DNA of 64,000 nt, from contig DASZWD010000054.1 in NCBI GenBank assembly GCA_035546775.1, positions 1-64,000 on the forward strand, read 5' to 3'. Under the pieces are notes generated by a model. The model saw nothing but the letters and a program-made list of their open reading frames with translations, made no database searches and was not told where the DNA came from. This stretch comes from Acidimicrobiales bacterium (GTDB taxonomy: Bacteria > Actinomycetota > Acidimicrobiia > Acidimicrobiales > JACCXE01). Positions 7,480 through 16,412 of the stretch are shown here, in pieces; the stretch's first letter is position 1, and each line of letters starts with the position of its first letter. Made by a program: the position numbers and the translations under genes.

Positions 7480-9644
7480 CGGCGGGCCCGGCGCACGTCC
7501 ACCGCGCCACTTTTGTACGAAGGCTGGCGCGAGTAGGGATCGAACGACGCGTTGGTCAGCTTGTTCGTCGCCACGTAGTGCATCGGCACGAACACCTGCC
7601 CGGCGCGCACCGTCGGCGTCACACGGGCTTGCGCCTGCATCGACCCGCGCCGCGACACGACGACGACGGAGTCGCCGTCTCCGATCCGTCGCCGGCGCGC
7701 GTCGTCGGGCGCCAGCTCCACGTAGGGCTCCATGTCGCTCAGCGAGCGCAGCACCGCCGACTTCGCCGTGCGGGTCTGGGTGTGCCATTGGCTCGAGCCG
7801 CCGCGGCCGGTGAGCAGGAACAGCGGGTAGTCGTCGTCGACGGGTTCGGCCACAGGACGCGGGGCCTCGAACACGAAGCGCGCCCGGCCATCGGCGTGGA
7901 AGAAACGGCCGTCTTCGAACAGGCGGCGCTCGTCGGTCGCTTCGACCACCGCGCCGCGCGGGAAGGGCCACTGCACGCCGCCGCAGCGGTCGACGGCGTC
8001 GTATCCGTCGATGCCCGTGATGTCGCACGGTCGACCGGCCGAGAGGCGCTGGATGATCCCGAAGACGTCCTCGGGCGTTTGCCATTCGGCGAAGAGATCG
8101 CCGCAGCCCCAGGCGTCGGCGATCAGGCGGAAGATGGCGAAGTCGGAGAGCGCGTCGCCGGGTGCGGCGGCGACCCGCTTGATGATGCCGACGCGGCGCT
8201 CGGAGTTGATGAAGGTGCCTTCCTTCTCCCCCCAGCCGGCGGCCGGCAAATACAGGTCAGCGCACTCCGCGGTTTCGGTCGTGGGGTACATGTCCTGCAC
8301 GACGAGGAAGTCGAGCTTGTCGAACCCGAAACGCATCATGTCCTGGTAGATCCACGAGTGCGCGGCGTTCGTGGCAATGATCCACAGGCCTTTGATCTTG
8401 CCATCGAGGACGCGCTCGACGATCTGGTCGTAGGCGAGCGACGGGCGGTCGGGGATGCGGCTCACGTCGATGCCGAGGATGTCGGCCACGTCGGCGCGGG
8501 CGTCGGGGTTGGCGAAGTCGCGACCACCGAGCAGGTTCGTCGTGTTGCTGAACAGCCGTGAGCCCATGGCGTTGCACTGGCCCGTGATGGAGTTGGCGCC
8601 GGTCCCCGGCCGCCCGATGTTGCCCGTCATCAGCGCGAGGTTCACGATGGCCTGCGCGGTGCGCGTCGACTCGTGACCCTGGTTGACGCCCATCGTCCAC
8701 CAGAACGACACGCGCTCGCCGTCGTGGATCGTGCGCGCCAAGCGCTCGATATCGGTGGCCTCGAGGCCGGCGGTCGCCGCCACGTGCTCGGGCGCGAAGT
8801 CGGCCACGAACGCGGCGAACGCGTCGAACTCGTTTGTGTGGGCGTCGATGTAGCCGTGATCCACCCAGCCCTCGCGCACGAGGACGTGCGCCACTGCGTA
8901 CAGGAAGGCGAGGTCCGACTTCGGTGTGATGGCGTAGTGCTGCGTGGCCGCCGCCGCGGTCTCGGTCGTGCGCGGGTCGACGACGATGATCTCGGGTGCG
9001 TGCGGGTTGCGGCACACGCGCTCCCACATGATCGGATGCGCGATGCACAGGTTCGAGCCGACGAGCACGATCACGTCGGACTCTTCGAAGTCGGCGTAGG
9101 TGTACGGCGGAGCGTCGAAGCCGAACGACTCCTTGTACGCCACCACGGAGGTGGCCATGCACTGGCGCGTGTTGCCGTCGCCGTGGACCAGGCCCATCCC
9201 GAACTTGGCGAGCGCGCCGAGGAAGGCCATCTCTTCTGTCGGGATCTGGCCGGTCGAGAGGAAGGCCACCGACTCAGGGCCGTACGCGTCGAGGATCGCC
9301 CCGAAGCGGTCGACGAACGTCGTGATGGCCGCGTCCCAGCCGATGGGCTGGAGCTTGCCGCGATGATCGCGCCACAGCGGCGTCGTCCCTCGGTCGGATG
9401 CGCGCAGCGGCGTCAGCGCTTCCCAGCCCTTGGGGCACGCCATCCCGAGGTTGACCGGATACTTCGTCGTGGGCGTGATGTTCACCGCCTGGCCCTCGCG
9501 CAGGTGGACGTCGAGCGAGCACCCTGTCGAGCAGAAGCCGCACACCATCGAGGTGACCGCCGTTGGCTTGCCGGCTGCCGGCACCTGGCCGAGGCCGAAG
9601 CCGCCGGGCACGCGGGCGAGTTCGCGTGTGAGCTTGCCTGTCAT
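7476..9644 (-). CDS. nasA: Assimilatory nitrate reductase, molybdopterin catalytic subunit
   Basis: 722 residues of the molybdopterin oxidoreductase (MopB) family, full length for NasA/NarB (about 700-750). An N-terminal [4Fe-4S] site is formed by Cys35, Cys38, Cys42 and Cys70 (VCGFCSTGC, then MACPKG). The middle part carries the bis-MGD fold ([48 protein letters not shown]). The C-terminal part is a molydop-binding domain ([38 protein letters not shown]). There is no Tat signal, so it acts in the cytoplasm, reducing nitrate to nitrite for NirBD. No flavin or NADH subunit is nearby; electrons probably come from the Fe-S/DmsC-like fusion upstream. It overlaps both neighbours by 4 bp. Confidence 0.9.
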   Translation of the reverse strand: MTGKLTRELARVPGGFGLGQVPAAGKPTAVTSMVCGFCSTGCSLDVHLREGQAVNITPTTKYPVNLGMACPKGWEALTPLRASDRGTTPLWRDHRGKLQPIGWDAAITTFVDRFGAILDAYGPESVAFLSTGQIPTEEMAFLGALAKFGMGLVHGDGNTRQCMATSVVAYKESFGFDAPPYTYADFEESDVIVLVGSNLCIAHPIMWERVCRNPHAPEIIVVDPRTTETAAAATQHYAITPKSDLAFLYAVAHVLVREGWVDHGYIDAHTNEFDAFAAFVADFAPEHVAATAGLEATDIERLARTIHDGERVSFWWTMGVNQGHESTRTAQAIVNLALMTGNIGRPGTGANSITGQCNAMGSRLFSNTTNLLGGRDFANPDARADVADILGIDVSRIPDRPSLAYDQIVERVLDGKIKGLWIIATNAAHSWIYQDMMRFGFDKLDFLVVQDMYPTTETAECADLYLPAAGWGEKEGTFINSERRVGIIKRVAAAPGDALSDFAIFRLIADAWGCGDLFAEWQTPEDVFGIIQRLSAGRPCDITGIDGYDAVDRCGGVQWPFPRGAVVEATDERRLFEDGRFFHADGRARFVFEAPRPVAEPVDDDYPLFLLTGRGGSSQWHTQTRTAKSAVLRSLSDMEPYVELAPDDARRRRIGDGDSVVVVSRRGSMQAQARVTPTVRAGQVFVPMHYVATNKLTNASFDPYSRQPSYKSGAVDVRRARR

Positions 9645-10879
9645 CGGGTGAAGAAGCGCAGTCGTTCGCGCATCTGCAGCGTTATCACCGCGGCGAAGAG
9701 CGGAAGCGACCACGGCGACACGATCAGCGCGACCGTGGCCAGGCCCGCGATCGCGGCCCCGCCGAAGAACCGCGCGCCCACGTGAGCGAAACCCCACCGC
9801 GGGGTCGTCGCGTAGATGAGCACCGAACACAGCACGCCGGCGACGCCGGCGCCCGCGGCGGCGAGGCTCAGCGCCAGGGCCGGCTTCACTGCGTAGGCAA
9901 TTGCCAACGGCATGAAGACGCCGAAGGCGAGGATCTCCCGCGACAGCCACGACGTTCGCAGCCCGAGCAGCGCGCGGTACGCGTATCGCGGTCGTCCGAG
10001 GTGAAACACCGACGCGCTCAACGCCAGCAGCCCCACGGCGGCGATGAGGGAACTGTCGACGACGCTGCGCCGGCCAAGGAACAGTTCGGTCACGAACGCG
10101 CCCACGGACAGCTGCGTGAGCACGAGCATGACGGCGAGCGCCGGGTGCCCCTCCTTGCGACTTTGTGTATCTGAGTGCACCCCAGCGCGCACGGGAATAC
10201 ACAAAGTCGGTTTGGCGGTCACGTACTGCGTCGTCGACAGCCCGTCGACGACGTCCGCGGAGTCGACGATCGTGATCGAGATCGCCTGATTCGGACAACC
10301 CTGCACGCAGGCCGGGGCTTCGCCCTCGGCGAGGCGCCCGCTGCACATGTCGCACTTGCGCACGATGCCGAGGCGGTGGTTGAACGTCGGCACCTCGTAC
10401 GGGCACGTCAGGGTGCAATAGGAGCAGCCGATGCACTGGTCGTCGAGATGCCGGACGATGCCGGTGACGGGGTCCTTCTCGTAGGCGTTGACCGGACAGC
10501 CGCGCATGCACGCCGGGTCGACGCAGTGATGGCAGGCGGCGGTCACCGTCTGCTGCGTCGCCACGCCTCCGCGCTCGCCGTCGACGCGGGTGACGCGGCG
10601 CCACGCTTCGTCCTCGTCGAGACCGTTGAGCGAGTGGCACGCCACCACGCACGCCTTGCACCCGGTGCAGGCGTCGAGGTCGACACGAAACGCGTACTGC
10701 TGCCCGGCTTGAGGTGACGCAGTCGGCAGCAGGTCGCGGTAGTAACGCGCCTGCGCGTGTTCCGCGTCGGCTTCGTGGCGCTGGGCGAAGCGTTCGACGG
10801 CGGTCAGGTCGGCCTGTTCGGCCAGCCAGCGGTCGACGGGCGTCGCCTCCGGTGTGTCAATGGACGACAGCAGCGTCAA
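9641..10879 (-). CDS. Fusion of DmsB-like four-cluster ferredoxin and DmsC-like membrane anchor
   Basis: About 412 residues. The likely start is a TTG at 10879 that overlaps the nirD stop (TTGA); no better in-frame start lies nearby. Residues about 50-210 hold four Cys groups ([58 protein letters not shown]), as in DmsB-type proteins that carry four [4Fe-4S] clusters. A linker follows, then a DmsC-type quinol-binding membrane anchor beginning [21 protein letters not shown] with about eight helices. In this operon it probably passes electrons from the quinol pool to the nitrate reductase encoded 4 bp downstream. A 13-bp inverted repeat lies in the DNA of the linker. Family assignment is firm; the partnership is inferred from position. 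Confidence 0.85.
   Translation of the reverse strand: MTLLSSIDTPEATPVDRWLAEQADLTAVERFAQRHEADAEHAQARYYRDLLPTASPQAGQQYAFRVDLDACTGCKACVVACHSLNGLDEDEAWRRVTRVDGERGGVATQQTVTAACHHCVDPACMRGCPVNAYEKDPVTGIVRHLDDQCIGCSYCTLTCPYEVPTFNHRLGIVRKCDMCSGRLAEGEAPACVQGCPNQAISITIVDSADVVDGLSTTQYVTAKPTLCIPVRAGVHSDTQSRKEGHPALAVMLVLTQLSVGAFVTELFLGRRSVVDSSLIAAVGLLALSASVFHLGRPRYAYRALLGLRTSWLSREILAFGVFMPLAIAYAVKPALALSLAAAGAGVAGVLCSVLIYATTPRWGFAHVGARFFGGAAIAGLATVALIVSPWSLPLFAAVITLQMRERLRFFTR
10158..10209. repeat. 13-bp perfect inverted repeat inside the ferredoxin/DmsC linker
   Basis: CGACTTTGTGTAT at 10158-10170 and its exact complement ATACACAAAGTCG at 10197-10209, separated by 26 bp. Both lie inside coding DNA for the linker between the Fe-S and membrane domains. 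The arms are visibly AT-richer than the surrounding gene. A 13-bp match so close together is unlikely by chance. It may be a small inserted element, a transcript hairpin or a binding site. Confidence 0.6.
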
Positions 10880-11217
10880 CGCGCTCCGATCTCGATGCGC
10901 CCGCCGACGACGCGCGTCGGGAACGTCGTGAGGTGCACGGTGGCGTCGTCGAAACACGCACCGGTGCGCAGGTCGAAGCTCTGCTTGTACACCGGCGAGC
11001 TCACCTTGGGCGCGTCGCCCCGCGAACCCACGATGCCCCGCGACAACACGTTGGCCCCTGAGAACGGGTCGTAGTTCGACAACGCGAAAACGGTGTCGTC
11101 GTCCCAGCGGAACACCGCCACCTGTTCGCCGCCGACAAGGGCGGCGACGCCGCGGCCGGGAATGAGATCGTCGAGACCGCACACGTCGGTCCATGTCGTC
11201 AACAGCAGGTCGGTCAT
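10876..11217 (-). CDS. nirD: Nitrite reductase small subunit NirD (Rieske-type)
   Basis: 113 residues from the ATG at 11217, which lies inside the nirB stop (ATGA). The fold signature is that of NirD: TTWTDVCGLDDLIPGRGVAAL, then VFALSNYDPFSGANVLSRGIVG and SPVYKQSFDLRTGACFDD. NirD is the Rieske-like small subunit of NADH-dependent assimilatory nitrite reductase. It lacks the Cys and His cluster ligands, as is normal for this group, and supports the NirB large subunit. It acts in the cytoplasm in the step from nitrite to ammonium. Confidence 0.92.
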   Translation of the reverse strand: MTDLLLTTWTDVCGLDDLIPGRGVAALVGGEQVAVFRWDDDTVFALSNYDPFSGANVLSRGIVGSRGDAPKVSSPVYKQSFDLRTGACFDDATVHLTTFPTRVVGGRIEIGAR

Positions 11218-13652
11218 GCGTTGATGAAGCTCCTGAATCGGGCGACCCGCTGCGGGTCGCGAACGGTTGCCTTCCACTCACACTCGTAGGCGGCGACGTG
11301 CTGTTCCATCTCGGCCTCGAGTTCCGCCGCGATGCCGAGGCAGTCGTCGATCACGACGCGGCGGAGGTAGTCGAGACCGCCGTCGAGCTTGTCGAGCCAG
11401 GTCGCCGTGCGCTCGAGGCGATCGGCGGTGCGGATGTAGAACATCAAGAAGCGGTCGATGTAGGCGACGAGCGTGTCGTCGTCGAGGTCCTCGGCGAACA
11501 GGTCGGCGTGACGGGGACGCATGCCGCCGTTGCCGCCGACGTAGAGGTTCCAGCCGCGTTCGGTGGCGATGACGCCGAAGTCCTTGCTCTGCGCTTCGGC
11601 GCATTCCCGCGTGCAGCCCGAGACCGCCGACTTGATCTTGTGCGGCGCCCGCAGTCCGCGGTATCGCAGCTCGAGGCGAATCGCCATCGCGGTCGAGTCC
11701 TGCACCCCGAAACGGCACCACGTTGAGCCGACGCAGCTCTTCACCGTCCGCAGCGCCTTGCCGTAGGCGTGGCCCGACTCCATGCCGGCGTCGATGAGGC
11801 GCGACCAGATCGTGGGCAGGTCGTCGACGCGGGCGCCGAACAAGTCGATGCGCTGGCCGCCGGTGATTTTCGTGTACAGCCCGAACTCCTTGGCGACTTC
11901 CCCGATGGTGATCAGCTGGTCGGGCGTGATCTCGCCGCCGGGCACGCGTGGCACGACCGAGTACGTGCCGTCGCGCTGCAAGTTGGCGAGGAAGTGGTCG
12001 TTGGTGTCCTGGAGCGCGGCCTGCTCGCCGTCGAGGATGTAGCCGCCGCCGAGCGATGCCAGCATCGACGCCACCGCCGGCTTGCAGATCTCGCAGCCGT
12101 GCCCCGTACCGTGGCCCGCCAGCAACTCGGAGAACGACACGATGCGGTGCACGCGCACGATGTCGAACAACTCCTGGCGCGAGTAGGCGAAGTGCTCGCA
12201 CAAGTCGTTGCGCACCTCGACGCCGGCCTGGCGCAGCTCGTCCTTGAGCAACTCGGTCACGATCGGCACGCAGCCACCACACGTGGCGCCCGCCTTCGTC
12301 GCCGCCTTGATCTCGCGCACGTCGGTGCACCCACCGTCGCGCACGGCGCCACAGATCGTCGCCTTCGTCACGTTGTTGCACGAACACACCGTTGCCGTCT
12401 CGGCCAGAGCGCCGACACCGACGACGGCGCGGTCGCTGTCGGCGGCGGGAAAGATGAGTTGCTCGGGGTGTTCCGGCGTCGGCAGGTCGCCGCGGCTCAT
12501 CTGCAACAGCAGCTGGTAGGCGGACGCGTCGCCGACGAACACCCCGCCGCGTACTGACGTGCCGGCATCGTCGACGACGAGGCGTTTGTAGACCTTGTTG
12601 ACGGGGTCGTCGTAGGTGATGGCGCGGGCGCCCTCGCCGGTAGCGAAGGTGTCGCCGAACGACGCGACGTCGACGCCCATGAGCTTCAACTTGGTGGAGA
12701 GGTCACCACCGTCGAACGTCGCCTCGCCGCCCAGGACGCGGTCGGCGGCAACGCGGGCCATTTCGTAGCCGGGGGCCACGAGGCCCCAGATCCGATTGTC
12801 GGCGAGGGCGCACTCGCCGATGGCGTAGATCGCCGGATCCGTCGTGCGGCAGCCGGCATCGACGACGATGCCGCCGCGCTCGCCGACATCGAGCCCGCAC
12901 GCCCGTGCCAACTCGTCGCGTGGCCGAATGCCGGCGGAGAAGACGACGATGTCGACGTCGAGCGTCGCGCCGTCGGCGAAGCGGAGGGCAGCGACGCCGC
13001 CGTCATCACCGCCGAGGATCTGCTCGGTGGCGCATGACGTGTGCACGATGATGCCCAATGCTTCGACGTGCGAACGCAGCGTGGCGCCGCCGCCATCGTC
13101 GACTTGCAGAGGCATCAGCCGCGGCGCGAACTCCATGACGTGCGTGTCGAGGCCCAGCAAGCGCAGAGCATTCGCGGCTTCGAGGCCGAGCAGCCCACCG
13201 CCGATCACGGCGCCGACGCCACGACCCGCGGCATAGCTGCGAATCGCCTCGAGGTCGTCGAGCGTGCGGTACACGAAGCAACCCGGACGGTCGCGCCCGT
13301 CGATCGGCGGCACGAACGGCGCCGACCCCGTCGCCAGGACCAGGGCGTCGTAGGCGATGGTGTTGCCGCAGTCGGTTGCGACGCTCTTGGCCGCACGGTC
13401 GACCGCGATCACCTGCTCCGCGAGGTGCAGGTTGACCGGGTCGTAATCACCGGGGGCGACGAGCGAGAGTTCCTCGGCCGTCGTGCCCGTCATGTAGGCG
13501 CTGAGTCCGACGCGGTCGTAGGCGACGCGCGTCTCCTCGCCGATGACGATCATCTCGACGCCCGCTCCGCCGTCGCGGTCGAGCACGGTTTCCACGAACT
13601 TGTGACCAACCATGCCGTTGCCGGCGACGACGACGCGGAGCCGTGAGGTCAC
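11214..13652 (-). CDS. nirB: NADH-dependent nitrite reductase large subunit NirB
   Basis: 812 residues, normal for NirB (about 830). Domains in order: an FAD/NAD-binding part (residues 1-320, with GNGMVG near the start and GVGAVIGGGLLGLEAANAL around 150); a BFD-type [2Fe-2S] domain with Cys423, Cys425, Cys458 and Cys461; a ferredoxin-like nitrite/sulfite reductase domain (about 555-625); and the siroheme/[4Fe-4S] domain with Cys640, Cys646, Cys680 and Cys684. It reduces nitrite to ammonium with NADH in the cytoplasm. It overlaps narK upstream and nirD downstream by 4 bp each, placing it firmly in the nitrate operon. Confidence 0.95.
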   Translation of the reverse strand: MTSRLRVVVAGNGMVGHKFVETVLDRDGGAGVEMIVIGEETRVAYDRVGLSAYMTGTTAEELSLVAPGDYDPVNLHLAEQVIAVDRAAKSVATDCGNTIAYDALVLATGSAPFVPPIDGRDRPGCFVYRTLDDLEAIRSYAAGRGVGAVIGGGLLGLEAANALRLLGLDTHVMEFAPRLMPLQVDDGGGATLRSHVEALGIIVHTSCATEQILGGDDGGVAALRFADGATLDVDIVVFSAGIRPRDELARACGLDVGERGGIVVDAGCRTTDPAIYAIGECALADNRIWGLVAPGYEMARVAADRVLGGEATFDGGDLSTKLKLMGVDVASFGDTFATGEGARAITYDDPVNKVYKRLVVDDAGTSVRGGVFVGDASAYQLLLQMSRGDLPTPEHPEQLIFPAADSDRAVVGVGALAETATVCSCNNVTKATICGAVRDGGCTDVREIKAATKAGATCGGCVPIVTELLKDELRQAGVEVRNDLCEHFAYSRQELFDIVRVHRIVSFSELLAGHGTGHGCEICKPAVASMLASLGGGYILDGEQAALQDTNDHFLANLQRDGTYSVVPRVPGGEITPDQLITIGEVAKEFGLYTKITGGQRIDLFGARVDDLPTIWSRLIDAGMESGHAYGKALRTVKSCVGSTWCRFGVQDSTAMAIRLELRYRGLRAPHKIKSAVSGCTRECAEAQSKDFGVIATERGWNLYVGGNGGMRPRHADLFAEDLDDDTLVAYIDRFLMFYIRTADRLERTATWLDKLDGGLDYLRRVVIDDCLGIAAELEAEMEQHVAAYECEWKATVRDPQRVARFRSFINA

Positions 13653-15118
13653 GCCGGCACCGCGGCGAGTCGCTTTGGCGCGATCTCGTGGGCCATCTCA
13701 CCCCGCACGTACACCGCCCATGTGAGGCCGGCGAATACGACGTAGGACCCGAGGAACACCATCAGCGCCGGAACCGACCAGTCGGCGTGTTGGGCGGCGA
13801 TGGCGAGTTTGTCGGCGGGTGTCGCCGCGGCCGTCACCAGCGCCGACACGTGGAGGCTCGCCTGGCGCAGCACCATCTGGATGAGCACGCCGCCGAAGGC
13901 GCCGATCGCGCCGATCACGCCGATGACCGCGGCAGCTTGGCGCTTGAAGTCGAGGGCGGTGGCCGCGTCCTCCGAACGACGCCGGCCGAGCGCCTGGTAG
14001 ATCGACGGGATCATCTTGTAGGTCGAGCCGTTGCCGATGCCGCTGAGCAGGAACAGCACCTGGAACGAGAAGAAGAACACGCCGAAGCTGTGGCCCCGTA
14101 CACCGGTGATCGCCGTGGCCGTCGCCGCCACCATGCCGACGAACACGCCCAGTGTCACCTTCGCCCCGCCCATGCGGTCGGCGATCCAGCCGCCCAGGGG
14201 CCGAGCCAGCGAGCCGACCATTGCGCCGGTGAAGCCAAGCCCCGCGAGGTACGTCGCGATGAACGGGTGCGCGCCCAGGAACTCGGGGAACGTGTTCTTG
14301 ATCACGAGCGGCAGGGCGAACGAGAAACCGATGAAGGATCCGAACGTGCCGACGTAGAGGATCGACATGATCCAGGCGTGACCGTGCTTCAGGGACGCCT
14401 TGAGCGGCCCGGTGTCCGACTTCGCCTGGGTGAGGCTGTCCATGTACAGATACGACGCCACGACGGCGACGGCGATGAAGGGCAGCCAAATCAGCCCGGC
14501 GTGGGCGAGGTGCACCTTGTGCGGTTGCAGCTTCACCGCCGCGGCCGGCACGCCGACGATGACGGCGAGGGGCACGAGCAACTGGGCCACCGACACACCG
14601 AGGTTGCCGCCCGCCGCGTTGAGGCCGAGGGCAAAGCCCTTCTCTTTCTCCGGGTAGAAGAACGAGATGTTGGCCATCGACGACGAAAAGTTGCCGCCGC
14701 CGACACCCGCGGTCGCGGCGCACGCCAGCAGGATCCAGAACTGGGCGCCGTGCGACTGGTGGAGCAGCCACCCGCTAGGCACGACGATCGCCAGCAGCAG
14801 CGTGGGGATGAACAGCAGCGCGGCCGACAGCGTCGTCCACGCTCGCCCGCCGAAGCGCGGCACGGCGAGCGTGTAGGGCAGGCGCAACAACGAGCCGATG
14901 GCGTTCGGCGCGAGGGTGAGCGTGAACAACTCGGACAGCGACAGCTTGAAGCCGGCGTTACCGAGGTTGAGCACGACGATGGTCCACAACACCCAGACGG
15001 AGAAGCCGAGGTGTTCGGCGAACATCGACAGCATCAGGTTCTTGCGCGCGATCCGCTTCCCGGTGCTGTTCCAGAACGCGGCGTCTTCGGGGTCCCAGTG
15101 ATCGATCCATCGGCTCAT
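13649..15118 (-). CDS. narK: Nitrate/nitrite transporter NarK (MFS)
   Basis: About 489 residues and 12 transmembrane helices of the major facilitator superfamily. The start is the ATG at 15118 (MSRWIDHWDPED); another ATG at 15127 would add three residues and neither has a clear Shine-Dalgarno. NarK/NasA signatures are visible: FWNSTGKRIARKNLMLSMFAEHL at the start, AATAGVGGGNFSSSMANISFFYP (nitrate signature region) and GLNAAGGNLGVSVAQLL. It imports nitrate, and possibly exports nitrite. It is the first gene of the six-gene operon whose genes overlap one another by 4 bp, so its upstream gap carries the operon promoter. Confidence 0.93.
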   Translation of the reverse strand: MSRWIDHWDPEDAAFWNSTGKRIARKNLMLSMFAEHLGFSVWVLWTIVVLNLGNAGFKLSLSELFTLTLAPNAIGSLLRLPYTLAVPRFGGRAWTTLSAALLFIPTLLLAIVVPSGWLLHQSHGAQFWILLACAATAGVGGGNFSSSMANISFFYPEKEKGFALGLNAAGGNLGVSVAQLLVPLAVIVGVPAAAVKLQPHKVHLAHAGLIWLPFIAVAVVASYLYMDSLTQAKSDTGPLKASLKHGHAWIMSILYVGTFGSFIGFSFALPLVIKNTFPEFLGAHPFIATYLAGLGFTGAMVGSLARPLGGWIADRMGGAKVTLGVFVGMVAATATAITGVRGHSFGVFFFSFQVLFLLSGIGNGSTYKMIPSIYQALGRRRSEDAATALDFKRQAAAVIGVIGAIGAFGGVLIQMVLRQASLHVSALVTAAATPADKLAIAAQHADWSVPALMVFLGSYVVFAGLTWAVYVRGEMAHEIAPKRLAAVPA

Positions 15119-15229
15119 GGGACGCATTCAACGGGACGAGCAATTCCGAACCGTTGCCTTGCCGTGAACGGCGCGCGCCAAGCGCCGAACGTTGTCGCGG
15201 CCCGTGTGTGCGGTCCTCGTAACGTCGGG
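15119..15229 (-). promoter_or_regulatory. Promoter region of the nitrate assimilation operon
   Basis: 111-bp gap between the regulator gene and narK, the only untranslated space upstream of the six-gene operon. At its far end GTAAC-6 nt-TTAAC (15219-15234, overlapping the regulator stop codon) has the half-site spacing of an actinobacterial GlnR box, but the second half is a poor match. The AT-poor remainder shows no obvious -10 element. Confidence 0.4.
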
Positions 15230-16339
15230 TTAACGCGCCGCGAGCATGTAGCCGCGCCGGATCACGGTGCGCAACGAGGAGCCAGCGGGGCCGAGTTGGC
15301 GCCGCAGGCGACTCACGACGACTTCGAGCGCGTGTTGGTCGACCACTTCGTCACGCCACACCGCGTCGAGTAACGCCCGCTTCGAGACGACGACACCCGC
15401 GCGCTGGGCCAACACCCGCAGCACCGCGGCTTCGCGGGCGGTGAGTTCGACGCGACGCCCGCCCACGATCGCGAGCGTCCCGGCGACTTCGAGCGCGTGG
15501 TCGGCGAGGTCGACGCGGACGCGTCGCCGCGCCACGGCGTCGACCACCGTATTGACCATCGCCCCCAGCAGTGGTCGTGTCGGTGCAATCGCCGCGGGCA
15601 GGCCATGGGCCACCGCGGCCTCCTGGGTGACGGGTCCGACGCACACCGGAATCACCCCGTGGGTGCACGCGGCACGTACGGCGTCGGTTTGATGGCGATC
15701 CGCCGCGAGGGCGAAGAAGTTGCCGACCGCCGCCGCGCTGGTGAACGTCACTGCATCCAACGACTGGTCGACCACGGCGTCGAGCAGCCGGGCGGCAGGC
15801 GCTTCGTCCTCCGGCCGTTCCCAGCGATATGTACCGATCTCGACGACGTCGGCTCCGGCGGCGCGCAGGGCGAGCGCCGCGCGGTCCGCGTCGGAGCCGT
15901 CTCTTTGCGACGCGACCCGTACACCGGTCAACGGCCGGTCGAGTAGGTGGGCGATCACTTCGGACAGGCGTCCCGATGGGCTGCGCCACGCCACGTCGCA
16001 GCCGATGGTCACGAGCGAACCGGCGGCCTTGGGGCCGCGAGCCACGATCTCGCTGGCGCGCAGGACGTCGGCGACGTCGGCACCGAGACCCCAACTCTCA
16101 CACGCCGACAACCATGACCGGATGCCCAGCGCGGTATTGGCGAGCACGAGCGCCGGCGGGTCGCGCAGGAGAGCCTCGGTGTTCGCCCGCAGAGCGGCGT
16201 CGGCGACAAGGGGGAGGGTCCGCAGCGTCGGGCCGTGGAGGGCGCGGGCACCGTGACGGTGCAGCAGCTCGATCTGCTCCTCGGCGCGCCGATCGGCGGT
16301 CACGCCGACCGCGAAACCGTCGAGGAGTCCAGACGCCAC
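15230..16339 (-). CDS. HemD-like domain plus winged-helix regulator (NnaR-type)
   Basis: 369 residues from a GTG at 16339. Residues 1-265 match the uroporphyrinogen-III synthase fold (LLDGFAVGVTADRRAEEQIELL at the start, VTFTSAAAVGNFFALA, CVGPVTQEAAVAHGL). Residues about 280-369 are an OmpR-type winged helix (ELTAREAAVLRVLAQRAGVVVSKRALLDAVW, HALEVVVSRLRRQLG, RTVIRRGYMLAAR). Streptomyces NnaR has this same fusion and activates nitrate/nitrite assimilation genes. Position directly upstream of narK on the same strand fits that role. Whether the HemD part still makes uroporphyrinogen III (the precursor of siroheme for NirB) or only senses a ligand is unknown. Confidence 0.85.
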   Translation of the reverse strand: MASGLLDGFAVGVTADRRAEEQIELLHRHGARALHGPTLRTLPLVADAALRANTEALLRDPPALVLANTALGIRSWLSACESWGLGADVADVLRASEIVARGPKAAGSLVTIGCDVAWRSPSGRLSEVIAHLLDRPLTGVRVASQRDGSDADRAALALRAAGADVVEIGTYRWERPEDEAPAARLLDAVVDQSLDAVTFTSAAAVGNFFALAADRHQTDAVRAACTHGVIPVCVGPVTQEAAVAHGLPAAIAPTRPLLGAMVNTVVDAVARRRVRVDLADHALEVAGTLAIVGGRRVELTAREAAVLRVLAQRAGVVVSKRALLDAVWRDEVVDQHALEVVVSRLRRQLGPAGSSLRTVIRRGYMLAAR

Positions 16340-16412
16340 CCTCTCAAAGTGGTGCCCGCATGTTTCGCCGCCGTTTCGGTTTGCGCACAGCGAGGCGAAA
16401 TAGGTTGCGCTG

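Noticed and set aside
7476-10661. The nitrate reductase frame extended upstream to over 1000 codons
   Set aside because: The part upstream of the ATG at 9644 is a shadow of the ferredoxin-DmsC gene; the 722-residue protein already has the full NasA length and its Fe-S site at the N-terminus.
13643-15373. A plus-strand open frame of 576 codons opposite narK
   Set aside because: Rich in Arg/His/Asp/Glu with no recognisable domain; it mirrors the clear MFS transporter on the other strand.
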